DNA of 64,000 bases from Basidiobolus meristosporus CBS 931.73 (Eukaryota; Basidiobolomycota; Basidiobolomycetes; Basidiobolales; Basidiobolaceae), in NCBI GenBank assembly GCA_002104905.1, contig MCFE01000256.1, positions 1 to 64,000 of the forward strand, written 5' to 3'. The notes under the pieces are model-generated. The model did no database searches. It saw only the letters and a list, made by a program, of their open reading frames with translations, and had not been told where the DNA came from. Position numbers and translations under genes: made by a program. This document shows, in pieces, positions 21,891 to 33,379 of the stretch (positions are counted from its first letter, which is position 1; the number at the start of each line of letters is the position of its first letter).

Positions 21891-22860
21891 TGATGCAAAG
21901 GACACTGTATAACAACAATTCAAAGAATATTACACTTGGGATTTCACAAAAAAACTTGACCAAAACCTATCACCACAACAATGTAGAGTGGCCTTTGGTT
22001 AGCTTTCTGCCAATTCTCTCACTTTCTGAAACTGGACATTCTAATACCTCTTACATATTTTGTATACTGATTAGCTATTGCCTATTTTCACACTGCTTAC
22101 TTCCTGACTCAGCTAATGCTTTTACTTTTGATGCATACAAGTTGATTTATTTCTATCAAATCTTCAGTTGTAATTTGCTTGCCAATTATACAGGCCTATA
22201 TCAGTCTTTATACCTAACACTAATATCAAACCTAACCTCACACTTGGAAAGTAATTCCATTAAAGTCTACTATTGAATATGTATTTTGGCCATAAAGCCC
22301 TTTTGTACAACTCTGATGGGAACTCTATGACCTTGTGTCATTGTTTATTCACTGTTTCTCATACATCCTGGTCTTCAGCCAGCTCTGAAAGGTCTTCCAC
22401 CTCATCTGCTGGTTTTAACAGTAAATTCTTAGAGTATTCAAATACACTTTCTTGAGCTCTGCTGTTGAAGAAGTGCTGCAACCTTTTGATATGCTTATAA
22501 ATATTCCCAAATTCCACTGTAGGCATCCTGACAGTCCCTGATCTCTTATTGTATTTGCTTTGCCTAATTATCTAATCTTCACTCTGTTTAAAATGGCAAA
22601 TGTGGAGGCTGCAGTAGATATGTGCCTTTAGCTGCAAACTCATCCACCTCACTGGAGTGTAGATCAACTGGCCCTGCTACCAACTCTTGAGAAAACAGCC
22701 ATCATCTTGCTGCTAATTCTTATAAGCCATCATGAAGTTCAGCCCATTCTGCACTAAATGCCTTAATTAGTGAGAATAGCAGCTTTTTTCTTACACTTCA
22801 CTGTCTGGCATGGGTAGACTCTTTTCCCTATAGCTTTACCACTGCTAGGTCCTTTGCCAC
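21891..22860. other. unrecognised degenerate DNA
   Basis: A 128-codon plus-strand frame (21890-22276) reads as hydrophobic, Leu- and Ser-rich sequence with no family signature. Its first bases overlap the copia remnant, so I do not treat it as a gene. On the minus strand, 22300-22830 contains short open pieces broken by stops. Confidence 0.35.
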
Positions 22861-23702
22861 TGTAGGGGGGTCACAGTGCCATCCATTGACAGTTGTGCTT
22901 GTTCCTATATTTTCTACTTCCCTATATCTCTGCTACTCTTATTCTAGTTTTATCCAATTTGTCTTACTTGATCAGTTCTATCCCATAAGCTGGCTGACTA
23001 TCACTCCTGCTTACCTCATTGCATAAGTTATCCTTCACTTTATGTAAAATTACTAGCTGTGAGTGCTTCTTTATTAGGCAGGTGACTGTGGCAGTACCCA
23101 TGACACTGTTGCAATTTAAGAAGTGATTTGGATATAAGGAACTTATCAAGAAATAGTGATAATAGTTGAACTGTTGTTTATTCACAAAGAAGCTCAGTAT
23201 TTATACCTTTGTAGAAGTAATACAGCTGCAACACTAAGTAGGGAGGGTTTCTCAATATTCAGGAGCATTCTGTAACAGTTTCAGGGTTAGTACATAATGT
23301 TTGGTAATAGTGCTAATTTGATCCTGACTATAGGGGAATAATCATAAGATCATATATCTGGAGAAAGTGGCAAAGTTAAGGCAGTAAATGAGTCCTACAG
23401 TGACTAAGACTAGCCTAGAATTGTTAAGTAAATTTTTAGCTGCTGAATGATACCAAATAGTCCAATATTTCAACAGACACATGGTCAACCCATGTTACAC
23501 ATGGTCAACCTGTGTCACCATTTCTATACCCTATATGGATACTCTATGTTACACAAGTTTCAGAGTACTGACTTCTGATTGGTTGGATGTGCTGTGCCTC
23601 TTAGCATGTTCTGGCACCTACTTAGAATACTCTTAGCTCACTCTGTAGTCATTAAGATTTCTAATGATCTCTAGAATCTTCCGGAACACCATGATAAGTA
23701 AT
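22861..23702 (-). repeat. G2 gypsy LTR fragment, minus orientation, split by a solo LTR
   Basis: The start TGTAGGGGGGTCACAGTG corresponds to the complement of the G2 LTR end (CACTGTCACCCCACTACA) seen at 43828. It runs through blocks shared with 37500-38019 in reverse, such as CCATAAGCTGGCTGACTATC. A solo LTR at 23107-23475 interrupts it. Homology ends near 23702, where an inverted fragment begins. Confidence 0.78.
23107..23475. repeat. solo LTR of a third copia-like family, TSD GACAC
   Basis: This 369-bp repeat runs from TGTTGCAATTTAAG to AATATTTCAACA, with GACAC on both sides (23102-23106 and 23476-23480). It lies inside a G2 LTR. The termini and the 5-bp duplication fit a copia-type LTR, but no internal region is present in the window, so its family is unproven. 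Confidence 0.85.
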
Positions 23703-24065
23703 CAATGTTACTGATAGAAAGGATGATTTATTGCTGAGGGATTGAATTCCCTTAAATACTTTCCCTGATTGCCAAGTGATTACTAATGACAAGGTTCCAG
23801 AAAATTTCCGGCATCAGTGGAATATTTGATGACATCACTATGAGCTAAAACTACTCTAAGAAGGTCCTGGAAGGCTCTAAAAGGCACAGCACATCCAAAC
23901 AATCAGGGATCAGTAGTCTGAAACCTGTGCAACACAGAAATACCCTATATGTATTGTAATGGCAAAGATGGTGACACAGGCCTAGGTCATGTGTCATGGG
24001 TACTGATGCAGGTACCTGCCCAATGTAGATATACGTACTGATCATAAAGCTGAATAACATCTGTG
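23703..24065 (+). repeat. G2 gypsy LTR fragment, plus orientation
   Basis: The sequence AAAGGATGATTTATTGCTGAGG through CATGTGTCATGGGTACTG matches 37497-37830 of the G2 LTR in the plus direction. It abuts the minus-oriented fragment head to head near 23702. Confidence 0.75.
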
Positions 24066-24149
24066 ATAACTAATGCTAATAACTAATCAGGGTAAACATC
24101 ATATGAGGATATTACTAATACCAAGGGCAAAAGGAGAATGGGAAAATAC

Positions 24150-24255
24150 ACCACTACATATTTGGCACCCAGTGAGCACACCACACACAAAACACTTGAG
24201 AAGTGTTGGATATGTCTCTCCCTTGGACTCATACACCACCACACTTTTGCTTCAG
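24150..24255 (-). repeat. G2 gypsy LTR start fragment, minus orientation
   Basis: The bases GCACCCAGTGAGCACACCACACAC through CATACACCACCACA are the complement of the first 100 bp of the G2 LTR (36948-37040). This third piece shows that the local G2 LTRs have been rearranged. Confidence 0.7.
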
Positions 24256-24901
24256 CTGGATGCATCTTAAGTTGTATTACATTTTTCCTTACCAAGTGCT
24301 GCCCTGCTGTGTCTGTTTCTGCCTGCTAATCTGGAGTAGCACTTTTGTGGTTGGCTGACATTTCTGTACTACTTATTGAGAGCTTTGAGCCCTACTTGTG
24401 ACATGCTGTTGAAGAAGTCACCAATTGTGAAGCATGACACATGTGTCTTCTGCATTTCATATATTCTGCTGATCTTGCAATACTTCCCTAGCATAGCAAG
24501 GAGGGCCTAAAATCTGTTTGCTTGCTTGAATCCAGCATAATATGGATGTAGCAGATCCTGTGCATTCTGGTCAGTCTTGAGCTCCTGATGGCTTCCTGGT
24601 ATACTGCCCTCAAAGTAGTGCAAGCTATATTTTGTATGGTGTCTTGAATATCAGCCCACTTTGCATCAATGAACCAAACAACTTCACACATCCTCAATAT
24701 AATTTGCTTTTAGAATTTGGTATAAGTATCTCAGTCTCTCTCTCCCATGTTGTGGTAGGTTTTTTTGTGTGCTTCATCTTTGGCCACAATAGTTGTGCTA
24801 CAAAGTCTGTAGAATGCTCCTCTGCTGCAATGTTGGAAACTGGCATAATTTCAGTCTGTGACATTAAGCTATGTGAGTTCCACCTTTGCAGCAAAGATGC
24901 A
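24256..24901. other. unrecognised degenerate DNA
   Basis: Short minus-strand open frames (24488-24697, 24694-24927) carry no motif I recognise. The region lies between G2 LTR debris and the end of a Harbinger element. Confidence 0.3.
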
Positions 24902-25189
24902 AGATTTGTTTTGTTGGATAGTGCCACATAGTGCCAGCTGGCTTATAGTGCTGGATCCATCTAGCACTCTGCAGCACCATCTGGCACTATAATATCAACC
25001 ATGATGCCAGTGGTGTAATATATTTATTGGTAATTTAGTTGATTATACTTATATTGCTCAGAGTGGTGCTTTTAGTGCTTTTTCACTGCTCATGAAACAT
25101 CAGACCCATTTCTATTAGGGGGTGTCTCTTTGTATGCATATACTGTAAATTAGTAAGTTTTTTGACTATTATCTTCTCTGTGGGTTTCT

Positions 25190-26420
25190 CCTATTTATAA
25201 CTTTACTCTATATTGACCTGTCAATATGTCAAATCACTTTAGATATCCAAAAATATGCTCTACTCTCACGTTGAGATGAAAAATATCTTATTGTATAATT
25301 TGTGCTTACTGCTAAATACACCATTGCTTGGCTTCCTTCAAGCTGTAATACATCCCAATCTCAATCCTGACTTGCATAAGCCAAGTCAGCTGTGCATTTC
25401 TCCCCTGTGGTGATTTCTGAATCAGTCTCTAACCAGAGTGCATTATCATAGCTGCTTCCAGTAAATGGCTTACTAAGCCAGATGAAGTTAACAACAATGT
25501 CAGAGAGTACTTGAAGCTTCACATAATGTTCCATGCATCCACCAAACTAAAAGGGCCATTGTTCTCTAGAAGGTCTGCTGATCCTGAAAGACAAGGTATC
25601 CAAAATAACACTGATATGAAACCTGTTGCTGAGCACTCTGGGATATGGAAATTTATTGGAGCTTCTAAGCCTAGTATTGCAAGCTTTTTCTCAGTCACTC
25701 ATACCCTCTGCATGGTGATTGTCCATTGCTGGCAGCTGGGAATGAAAGCTGCTAGGATGTTTGTTACAATGGATGGTGGGTTGAAACCTGCCAAAGCAAT
25801 AATTCTTATAATAGCCAAGAAGCTTAACAAGGGCTCTTTAGGATAGATTGGGATAGATAGACCATAGTACTTGATGTGGATCTCAGCTAATGTGTCAAAA
25901 GAAAATCCAATGGTAATGGTGGGATTTAAGAGTAAAGACCATACAGATGGGTAAGGCATGCTAATACTGATAAGTGGTAGGGTAAGAATAAGTTGAATAA
26001 ATATTGTGCAATTAGCTTAATTTATCTGACTCTTCATTCATTCTAATTAAATCTCCATCAGTTGCCATGTATCAGTTCATTATGTTGGAAAAATCAACCT
26101 CCTACAATGACATTATGATTTTATTGACATATTATTTACAAGTCAATAATCAAACAGGAAATCAGCAACTGATGCAATTTGATCCTTGTCAATGCAATCC
26201 AAGATGCATCATGCAAAATATATGGAATATACCACAATCACAATGCTTTTCATATATATAATTATATAACACCAGGCTATTACTCATGAGCTACTGCATA
26301 GGTATTCAAATCCATCACTATAGCTCCTATAAACAGTTAAAACTCATTCCAAGTAATGCTCAGACAAAATCCATCCCTGGTTTACAAATTCAGTCTGTAG
26401 TGAAAATGTCAATGTTTAAT
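25190..26420 (-). pseudogene. Harbinger transposase (DDE_Tnp_4 type), copy 1
   Basis: Read on the minus strand, the sequence aligns along its length with the transposase remnant at 43829-44935. The C-terminal part shows SKPFTGSSYDNALW (25440-25500) and, near 25240-25260, codons for RVEHIFGYLK. Stops and frameshifts break it. The enzyme would cut and join element ends with 3-bp target duplications. The identification rests on the DDE-type motifs, which are clearer in copy 2. Confidence 0.7.
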
Positions 26421-26479
26421 TGATTTGATTTTCTACCATACAACTTTAGCATAATGAAATGACTATGACAAGCTATCAT

Positions 26480-26950
26480 ACTGATATTGGGGCACTACAC
26501 ATATGTCTAGTGGAACTGGATGTGCCTCAATGTTGGGAACCAAGGAGATTTTAAGCAGGTTTTTTGCCTCAAAAAATAATTTATCATGTGATATACTAGT
26601 ACAGCTACATGACTTCCCAGAGCAACATACACAGGGCTCATTAAGGCAACAGTTCCAAAGTATCAGACAAACTGAATCCTAACATAGACAAGAAGAATAA
26701 CCACAAAATAGCTGTTTTCACAACAGTTGGAAGCACAACCAGTTGAGCTAAACTCCAATGAGGTAGATGGGTATACATGGAAAGGTGACTTGTCTGCCAC
26801 AGCCTCCACATCCTCCATTGTTGACAGAGAGGAAATCCCACTAACAGGCAAAGCAGCAATATCCAGAACACAAAAGAATATCATAACACCTTCAGCAAAA
26901 CTTTTGCATATTAATATGTACACCTGGAGGTTGTAGCACTTCTTCTGGAG
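26480..26950 (+). pseudogene. Harbinger second gene (Myb/SANT-like) remnant, copy 1
   Basis: The stretch TTAAGGCAACAGTTCCAAAGTATC (26641-26664) and its flanks match the complement of 36250-36400 in copy 2. Part of it stays open as EAQPVELNSNEVDGYTWKGD (about 26730-26790). Harbinger elements usually carry a second gene for a Myb/SANT-like DNA-binding partner of the transposase. That role is inferred from position and divergent orientation. Confidence 0.5.
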
Positions 26951-27899
26951 TATTGCTTAAGAAAATGCACTTGAATGTTGTAAGGATTTATTGCAATGAC
27001 TGGCAGATGAGATGCTATAGCTTGCAATGCCACTGAAGACCCAGATGCCTAGGAACCAGTTAATGAACAGTGTAATAAAGCCACTGGATTCCTGCCAAAG
27101 TCATTGAAACAAAGCAATACATCAGAAATACTTGTGTGGAAATCAGGCAATAGCCAATCAATGTACACCACTGTAGGAGGTGATAGAGTGTTTGGGAGCA
27201 GAAAGTGAGAAGGTTAGCAGAGGACCAATCAAAAGCCGCAGATGTATTGCCTTGAAGAGAACTCTTGACAAAGTTTTCTGTGAAATATGGGGTGCAATCA
27301 CTTTGCAATGGTTTGTGTACAATCCATTCATAGGATCAATAGCTCTTAGTCACATAACCTCAACTGTACAATGACTTTTTGCTGGGATTATCCGAATTAT
27401 TTCTCATAGGGTATTGTTCCAAAGAGTTGGCAATGTCCTGAACAAATATTGCTGTATTGCAACAGACCACTGTTCCACATACTCCAGAGTAAAACAGAAG
27501 GGGAGAATTTACATATAGGACAGTAGTAGAGATGAGAAATGTATGCCACATGATAAGAGAATGGGCCATTGATTCTGAGCTGAATCTGTTGCCACTGTGG
27601 TATATTCAATAATATATGCCTCACAGCTACATAAAAATAGTAGCAATGAGAAGCTTAGTGCTACATAATAACAGAATAAAATACAAATCCTGGGCCAAAT
27701 CTATTGCTACTATAGAATACCACAAGAATTGATGGTCAACAATAGTAATATGTAGTAATATTCCCTTACTATAACTTAGAAGCTTAACAATAGCTGCAAT
27801 GTTGAATTTGAGCCAAATTTGATCAAAAAGCTACTAAATCACTGGCTAGCTGCCAAATAATGCATTCACCATTAATGAAAAGGCACATAGCTAATACAC
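26951..27899. other. unrecognised degenerate DNA
   Basis: I see only short chance frames on both strands and no LTR ends, terminal repeats or domain motifs that I can support. Confidence 0.3.
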
Positions 27900-28388
27900 C
27901 CAGGTACAGAAGCAGCTTCTGATAGTCCTTGATCAGAAAACATTACCCTAGCTAGAAGCCACACAATAATTAGGAATGCCCCAAGATTTTGGTGGCAAGC
28001 ATGCAATAATAAGAAGCCAATCATGCCTTATGTGCCATACCTTGGAGTCTGTAACAGGCAATACAAAGTCCAGGTGCTGCAATATGGCAACAAGCCATAC
28101 AGTGGATGCAACAATCACTAATTAAAGAAAAAGCATGGGCGCCAGTATATTAACTGATGGAAAAAGCCAGTAAGATGCAAATGGGTTAGCAATATCACAA
28201 TAACCTCTGACAATACTGTGGATAAGCCAAAGTTAGATTGGTGGCTTAGGGATATAACTTTATCCAAGGACTATACTCTGGAACAAGATTTGTACCGGTA
28301 GAAAATCTAACCTGCATTGGGCTTGTACTAGCCCTGGTAGCTTTCGCTAGTCTAGATCTAAACAAAATGGACATCAAAAAAGCTTTTC
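27900..28388 (+). pseudogene. copia reverse transcriptase remnant
   Basis: The plus strand carries a diverged RT start: CKWVSNITITSDNTVDKPK near 28180 and FVPVENLTCIGLVLALVAFA through NKMDIKKAF at 28290-28388. The linker upstream (AATAAGAAGCCAATCATGCC near 28010) resembles that of copy B near 8155. It is cut by a G1-type LTR inside the KAFL codons. Confidence 0.7.
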
Positions 28389-28755
28389 TGTTACAAATAG
28401 TGATACAATAGCAGCAGAGAACAAGGGAGTTTAGCTTGTATGGTATTCACCCAAACTTGCACCGCTCCTTATTGAGGTTCCAGCAGCTCCTTGTTTTCAT
28501 TTTACCAGATCAATTGGTAACTAATTGTGCTTTGTGATGTTGACTGTGGCAGTTGAACAATATCATTGCATAATCATTGCCCCATTAGGTCTTGTTTAGC
28601 ACATCTAGTTATGTCCAATAAGGAACTGCTGATTCATAGGCAGCTAAACTGCTAGCTTGATAGATACTACTGATATGCAAATAAGCCAAATATAAAACTA
28701 ATTGATTTGACTAAAAGTGGATCTAACTTAATCATTCAAGTGGCAGATCATACAA
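28389..28755 (-). repeat. diverged G1 gypsy LTR (3' LTR)
   Basis: The repeat starts TGTTACAAATAGTG and ends near CAGATCATACAA, and it shares long blocks with the G1 LTRs, such as TTGAGGTTCCAGCAGCTCCTT. The integrase end of a gypsy element follows on the right, so it is the 3' LTR of a minus-strand copy. Confidence 0.85.
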
Positions 28756-30205
28756 TTTTTCTGCAATACAACCTAGTGGGTTCTCTCAAATGTCTTTTCT
28801 AGAAGTACCAGTATTATGATGGTTCAGCATTGTCATTAGGTTTTGTAAGATCTGTCTGTCCCTATGAACCCAATGTTATTGGATAGTCCCCTTGTTGGCT
28901 ACCGGTTGGTAAGTTGCAAATGGACCTTCTCTTATGATATAAGATGGTCCTGTCCATTACAGCTCAACCTGCTTCCAAGTATTGTTTTGTATCAATACAT
29001 ATAGTTGTATTCAGCCTCTTCTTTGACCTTTCAGCACTTTGACAGGTTTTGCCTGTGCCTCCTGAGGCATATGCTCCAATTGTTGGTGTCTTCTAAGCTG
29101 ACTGAGTTCATTCACCTAGTTGTTTATGAGCCTTAGTTATGTAAAATCCCCTGGAATCATAGGTTAACATCTGTACACTGAATGAATGGCAATTGCTGGG
29201 TTGTGTTGTGCACCTTTACCCTGCAAGAAAAATGTACTTGGTCAATATACTTGCCCCATCTGCTCACAGCTCCATTTGCATTCTTGGTCAGCACTGTTCC
29301 AAATTGTCCATTAAGCCACTCAGTAACTCAATCAGTAATAGGGTGATATGCCAAAGTCCCAAATGTGTGATATGCTGCATCTCTAGGTAGACTTCCACTA
29401 CTTCTGCCACAAAGCTTGCTCCTCAATAAGGTAAGATATCTACAAGGCATCCAGGCTTCATTTAAATCACCTGGTACATAAAGCTTACAACTTTTTGTTC
29501 ACTGGCTACAGGTACAGCTCTTGCCACTAGCCATTTGGTGGCATGGTCAATTGCTACTAGAGTTTACCAATTGCATTTCTTGGAAGTGGACAGTCTTCTA
29601 ATAAAGTCATTTCATCATTTCCAAATGGACTTATAGTCTCCAAGGGAGAGTGCTCAGCAATCCTCTGTGATTGACCTTGATTGATTTGGCAGCTTGCACA
29701 TGTGTTCACTGGCCTCTTAATATCTTGTTCCATTTTGCCTCACCATGCTCTAGTATTTAAAAAGTTATAGGTTCCTTCATTTCCAAAATGTGCATATTTA
29801 ATGTGTAACTTGTGTACTAAATCCAGGCAAGCAACATAGGGGCAATAGGCAATTGGACTTCTATTAGCAATCCGGTTGAGTGTTTCATCAGGTACTAAAT
29901 ATCTGCTGGCTTCATCCCAAATAATCTTATTAATACCTTCATTCAACACTTTAGGAATGGCTTGGTTCTTCAAGTATATATAACTAGCTTGATCAATATG
30001 ATTCATGCACAAGGTTGAGTTGTGCAACTTGCTCTAATCTTCAAAAGGTGTCAGCCACTGTGTTATTGTTCCAACACTGTAGACAATGTCAAAGTTGAGT
30101 TACTAGGTGGATTCATTCCATGTTGTTATTCTTCTGGAGAGTTCCTTCTGGGTAAGTATATATTTGAGTAAGGAATAATCAATCATCAAAATGCATTTGA
30201 TTGCT
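28756..30205 (-). pseudogene. gypsy G1-like integrase and RNase H remnant
   Basis: On the minus strand it matches the last third of the intact G1 polyprotein. The best preserved part (29740-30027) reads NQAIPKVLNEGINKIIWDEA and [19 protein letters not shown], equal to about residues 967-1021 of the intact protein. Integrase core, C-terminal part and the end of RNase H are recognisable but full of stops. An LTR of the same family in opposite orientation truncates it at about 30205. Confidence 0.82.
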
Positions 30206-30208
30206 TCA

Positions 30209-30573
30209 GTGGGATGCAAAGGCCAATTGAATGTTTGTTAGATCACTATTTAGTGAAATCAGTTAGTTTTATGACAGGCCTATAAGTATATCAGTATTAT
30301 CTATCAAATCAGTAGTTTTGGTCAGCAGATGAATCAGCATATCCTTATCAGATAGAAATAGATACACAAAGTAGGACCCAATTTGGTTATGATTGTGCAG
30401 TTAATTGAGTCATCAGCAAAATCAACAATAGAAATATAATTAATCGGCAAATAATTGGGAAAAGCATATATAAGGAGCTGCTGAAACCTGAATAAAAGCA
30501 GTTCAAGTTTTAGTGAATAAAATACTTACTAAACTCCCTCTTTGTCCACAGTTCTTATTCAAAACTTGTAACA
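30209..30573 (+). repeat. G1 gypsy LTR, plus orientation, probably solo
   Basis: The end reads AAACTTGTAACA and the body shares TATATAAGGAGCTGCTG and CAAGTTTTAGTGAATA with the complement of the G1 LTR. The start is diverged. No primer site follows, so it is a solo LTR or a fragment. Confidence 0.75.
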
Positions 30574-31305
30574 ATATTGTTGTGACAAAAAGTATTACCA
30601 GAGGTTTTTGTGAACTTGGGGGTGAATTTATTATGTTTTTACACAGTGCCCTGACAGGACAAATACCTCTTACATATGAGATATCAGATTGGTGGCAGCC
30701 TTTTGATGGCATAATCATATTTTCTTTTCAGAGGTTGTGGTAGGGGCAAGAAAAATCAATGCTGGACCCATTTGAATTTTTGACAATGATATCTGTACAG
30801 TCTCAGTGTCTATGATGAGCCTTCTAACAGGTACTTGACCACTAGTCATTCAGCTAGCTGTACTGAATACTTCAACAAGCTGATTGAGATGGAAGAAGTT
30901 AAGTAGAAATATATGGTACTTGTTCTACATTGAGATACCAGATGTGAGCAAGATGATTAAGGGCAAACAGATATAGAAATCAATGTTATGTATTGCTGTC
31001 CTGACAAATTTGACCAAGTTTTTAATGATATCTGGAGTGCAATTTTTTTAATGGTATTTGCATGGTGCCCTTATGGCTTCAGTACCTTTTGGTCATGGGG
31101 TTTTCATTTTGTGATCACATGTTGATGGGATTGTTACAGTTACTCATCATAGCATAACCTCCTTGTGTCAAATTAGGCCATTTTATGCATAATTGTCAAA
31201 TATAGTGCATAATTACCACAGAATGCACCTGCCAACTGATAGATATATTATTACACTCCATTGTTCTTTTACATCCCAAAGGCACCACTTGTCATGGCAA
31301 GGAAC
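30574..31305. other. unrecognised sequence between two G1 LTRs
   Basis: This 732-bp stretch has no gypsy motif, primer site or polypurine tract that I can see. One 76-codon plus frame ends here (30513-30743) and is probably chance. The two flanking LTRs are both in plus orientation. Confidence 0.35.
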
Positions 31306-31672
31306 TGCTACCATCTACCACTCAAAAGTTTAAGTTAGATCAGTACTTAGTCATATCAATAAGCTTTATGTTAGCATATCAGTATATTATTGTTATCTAT
31401 CAAATCAGTAGTATTAGTCAGCTGATGAGTCAGCAGATCCTTATTAGTCAGAAATAGATATTTTTGGTAGGACCTAATTGGGTGATATGAAACAACTGAA
31501 GAAGTCATCAGCTACAACCTACATTAGGAAATACAATAAGTCAGTAATTGATCTGGCAAATATATTTAAGGAGCTGTTGTAACCTCAGTAAAAATCAGTT
31601 CAAGTTTTAGTGAATACAATACTGGCTAAACTCCCTGTTCCTCTATAACTCTTATTTCAAGACTTGTAACCA
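31306..31672 (+). repeat. G1 gypsy solo LTR, plus orientation
   Basis: The repeat begins TGCTACCATCTACCAC and ends CAAGACTTGTAAC. It shares GTTCAAGTTTTAGTGAATAC and CTAAACTCCCTGTTCCTCT with the complement of G1-2. I see no matching flanking duplication, so it is old. Confidence 0.78.
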
Positions 31673-32704
31673 AATAATTGAACAAGTCTATGGCACCTGA
31701 TCAAATGTGAGATTCTATGATGACCCACCACAGTAAGCATTTTAAATAAAGATGTAGCACCACATAAAAGTATATGTGAAACACTTTTCCCCACTGGTTT
31801 GATACACTATTTTACATATGTGTCTAAATAATGATGCAAAGCCATCTGGCTCCCTGCCAAACCTTATGGCAAACAACTACAGAAAAAGGGCTGGACAACA
31901 GCTTACTTTGATACTTGGTAGAGCAAGTTGGGCTATGTTCAAAAAATGCCAAGATGAAATTGTGCCCACCAAAGGGAATAATGAGGATTCTTTAAGTATT
32001 CAGTCAAGTAAGCAATTGATAATCTCTGCCATGCTGCCAGCTTGCATTAATGCTGCAGTAGATGAGAGTGTGGTAACCCCATAGCTGTAGAAAGAGACCT
32101 GGAAATGGCTGCCATAACATCAACACAAACACTATCAGCGTGAATGTTGGCAGCTCATAGCAGAGCATTAATGAGGCAGTTGGGTGCAGTGGTTAATAAA
32201 ACATATGCAATGGCACAGATAAATCATAATAGATTCCAGAAACAGAATGTGTAATAATACTTATAGAGCAATTAGTATTCCATGTACACAATGTAGTATT
32301 GTTGCTGCAAAGCAACTCAAGCAGCTCAATGTCACAGACCACAACTGAGCTGTTCAATAAAGTAGCAGCAGAGAAACACTGTACAGTCTATGAGCACTAC
32401 AACTGTGCCCAAATATAAATCCCATAGAGAAACCTAACCTAGCATGGAAGAGAGTTATTGTGATATCTATGCTACTATCTAAAAATCAATTATGTTTAAG
32501 ATCCATGATGTCATTTGATGCAATGATGAAGAGTAGGCTAATATTGCAGAGGCCATCAGAAGTCTAGCACACCATCACCTTAAGGCCAATATACTATTGT
32601 ATTATCAGCAACTAAAGACTAAGCAGAATGTGCTTGCTCTGTTCTTTGAGGAATATCCTGAATTCAGACAATCAAGTGGAAATAGGGTTAGCATTGCTAT
32701 GCAA
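31673..32704. other. unrecognised degenerate DNA
   Basis: An 88-codon plus frame (31818-32084) and a stop-broken frame near 32520-32700 (HHHLKANILLYYQQLKTKQN) show no known domain. Both may be transposon debris. Confidence 0.3.
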
Positions 32705-33023
32705 CACTAAGAAAAAAAATTGAGTAAAGGCCAGCAAATTACCTTGATGGTATCACCTGAATTTCAGGTTTGTCAAAATTGACAGCACTCAATATCTCTG
32801 TTCTTAGCTGATGAACAGGCAAGCAAACAAGTTGTCCAGGAGGAGACCAGGCAAACTAGTATCCATGCCAAATTTAGTGATTAGCTGCCCATTACTTCCA
32901 TCAAAAATTGCATTCAAAATTTTAAACCCAAAACACCAGCTGAATACCAGCAAAATACCATTAGAATACCAGCAGAATACCAGCTGTGAATCAGATGAAT
33001 TCCAAGTTGGGATTTTTCATAGG
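32705..33023. mobile_element. Tourist-like MITE, second copy
   Basis: The element begins CACTAAGAAAAAAAA and ends GATTTTTCATAGG. Inside it shares AGCTGCCCATTACTTCCATC and CAGCTGAATACCAGC with the copy at 6556-6853. It is about 20 bp longer because short AATACCAGC units are repeated near 32935-32985. The target duplication is not readable. Confidence 0.75.
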
Positions 33024-33379
33024 CCTAATAAAGTTTCTCATGAAAAGCAGAAGCTATCAAATGCAAGGAAAAAGGGTGCCATAGCTAAAATCTTGCAGCT
33101 CCCTTGAGAGCCTATCATAAGCTTGGCTGACAGCTCTGAGCAAGGAGCAAGGAGGCATCAGGCTGCCATATGATTGCTAGTTACCCTATGAAAAATACTT
33201 TGGTCTCATAGGTGAATCTAATGCAGATCAGCCATCACAATCCTGTCATGAGACCATAATAATGTCAGCAGCTTTGAACTAACAACCCTCCACATGAACC
33301 TATGATGGGATCATAATGGTGTTTAGCTAATTTCACTACTAGATGAAGTCAAGAACATTATGGTGCTTAGATAATGACT
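33024..33379. other. unrecognised degenerate DNA
   Basis: No gene is recognisable. Near 33185 the bases CCCTATGAAAAATAC resemble the inverted end of the MITE family, but the inside does not match. Confidence 0.3.

Larger units (their letters stand above)
24902..26950 (-). mobile_element. PIF/Harbinger DNA transposon remnant, copy 1
   Basis: The left end, AGATTTGTTTTGTTGGATAG, is the terminal inverted repeat of this family. It encloses a transposase pseudogene on the minus strand and, divergently on the plus strand from about 26480, the second gene seen in copy 2. The right terminus is not clear to me; homology to copy 2 is visible at least to 26660. Confidence 0.7.

Noticed and set aside
21890-22276. 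A 128-codon hydrophobic plus frame
   Set aside because: No start context, domain or neighbour supports it. It begins in the last part of a copia remnant.
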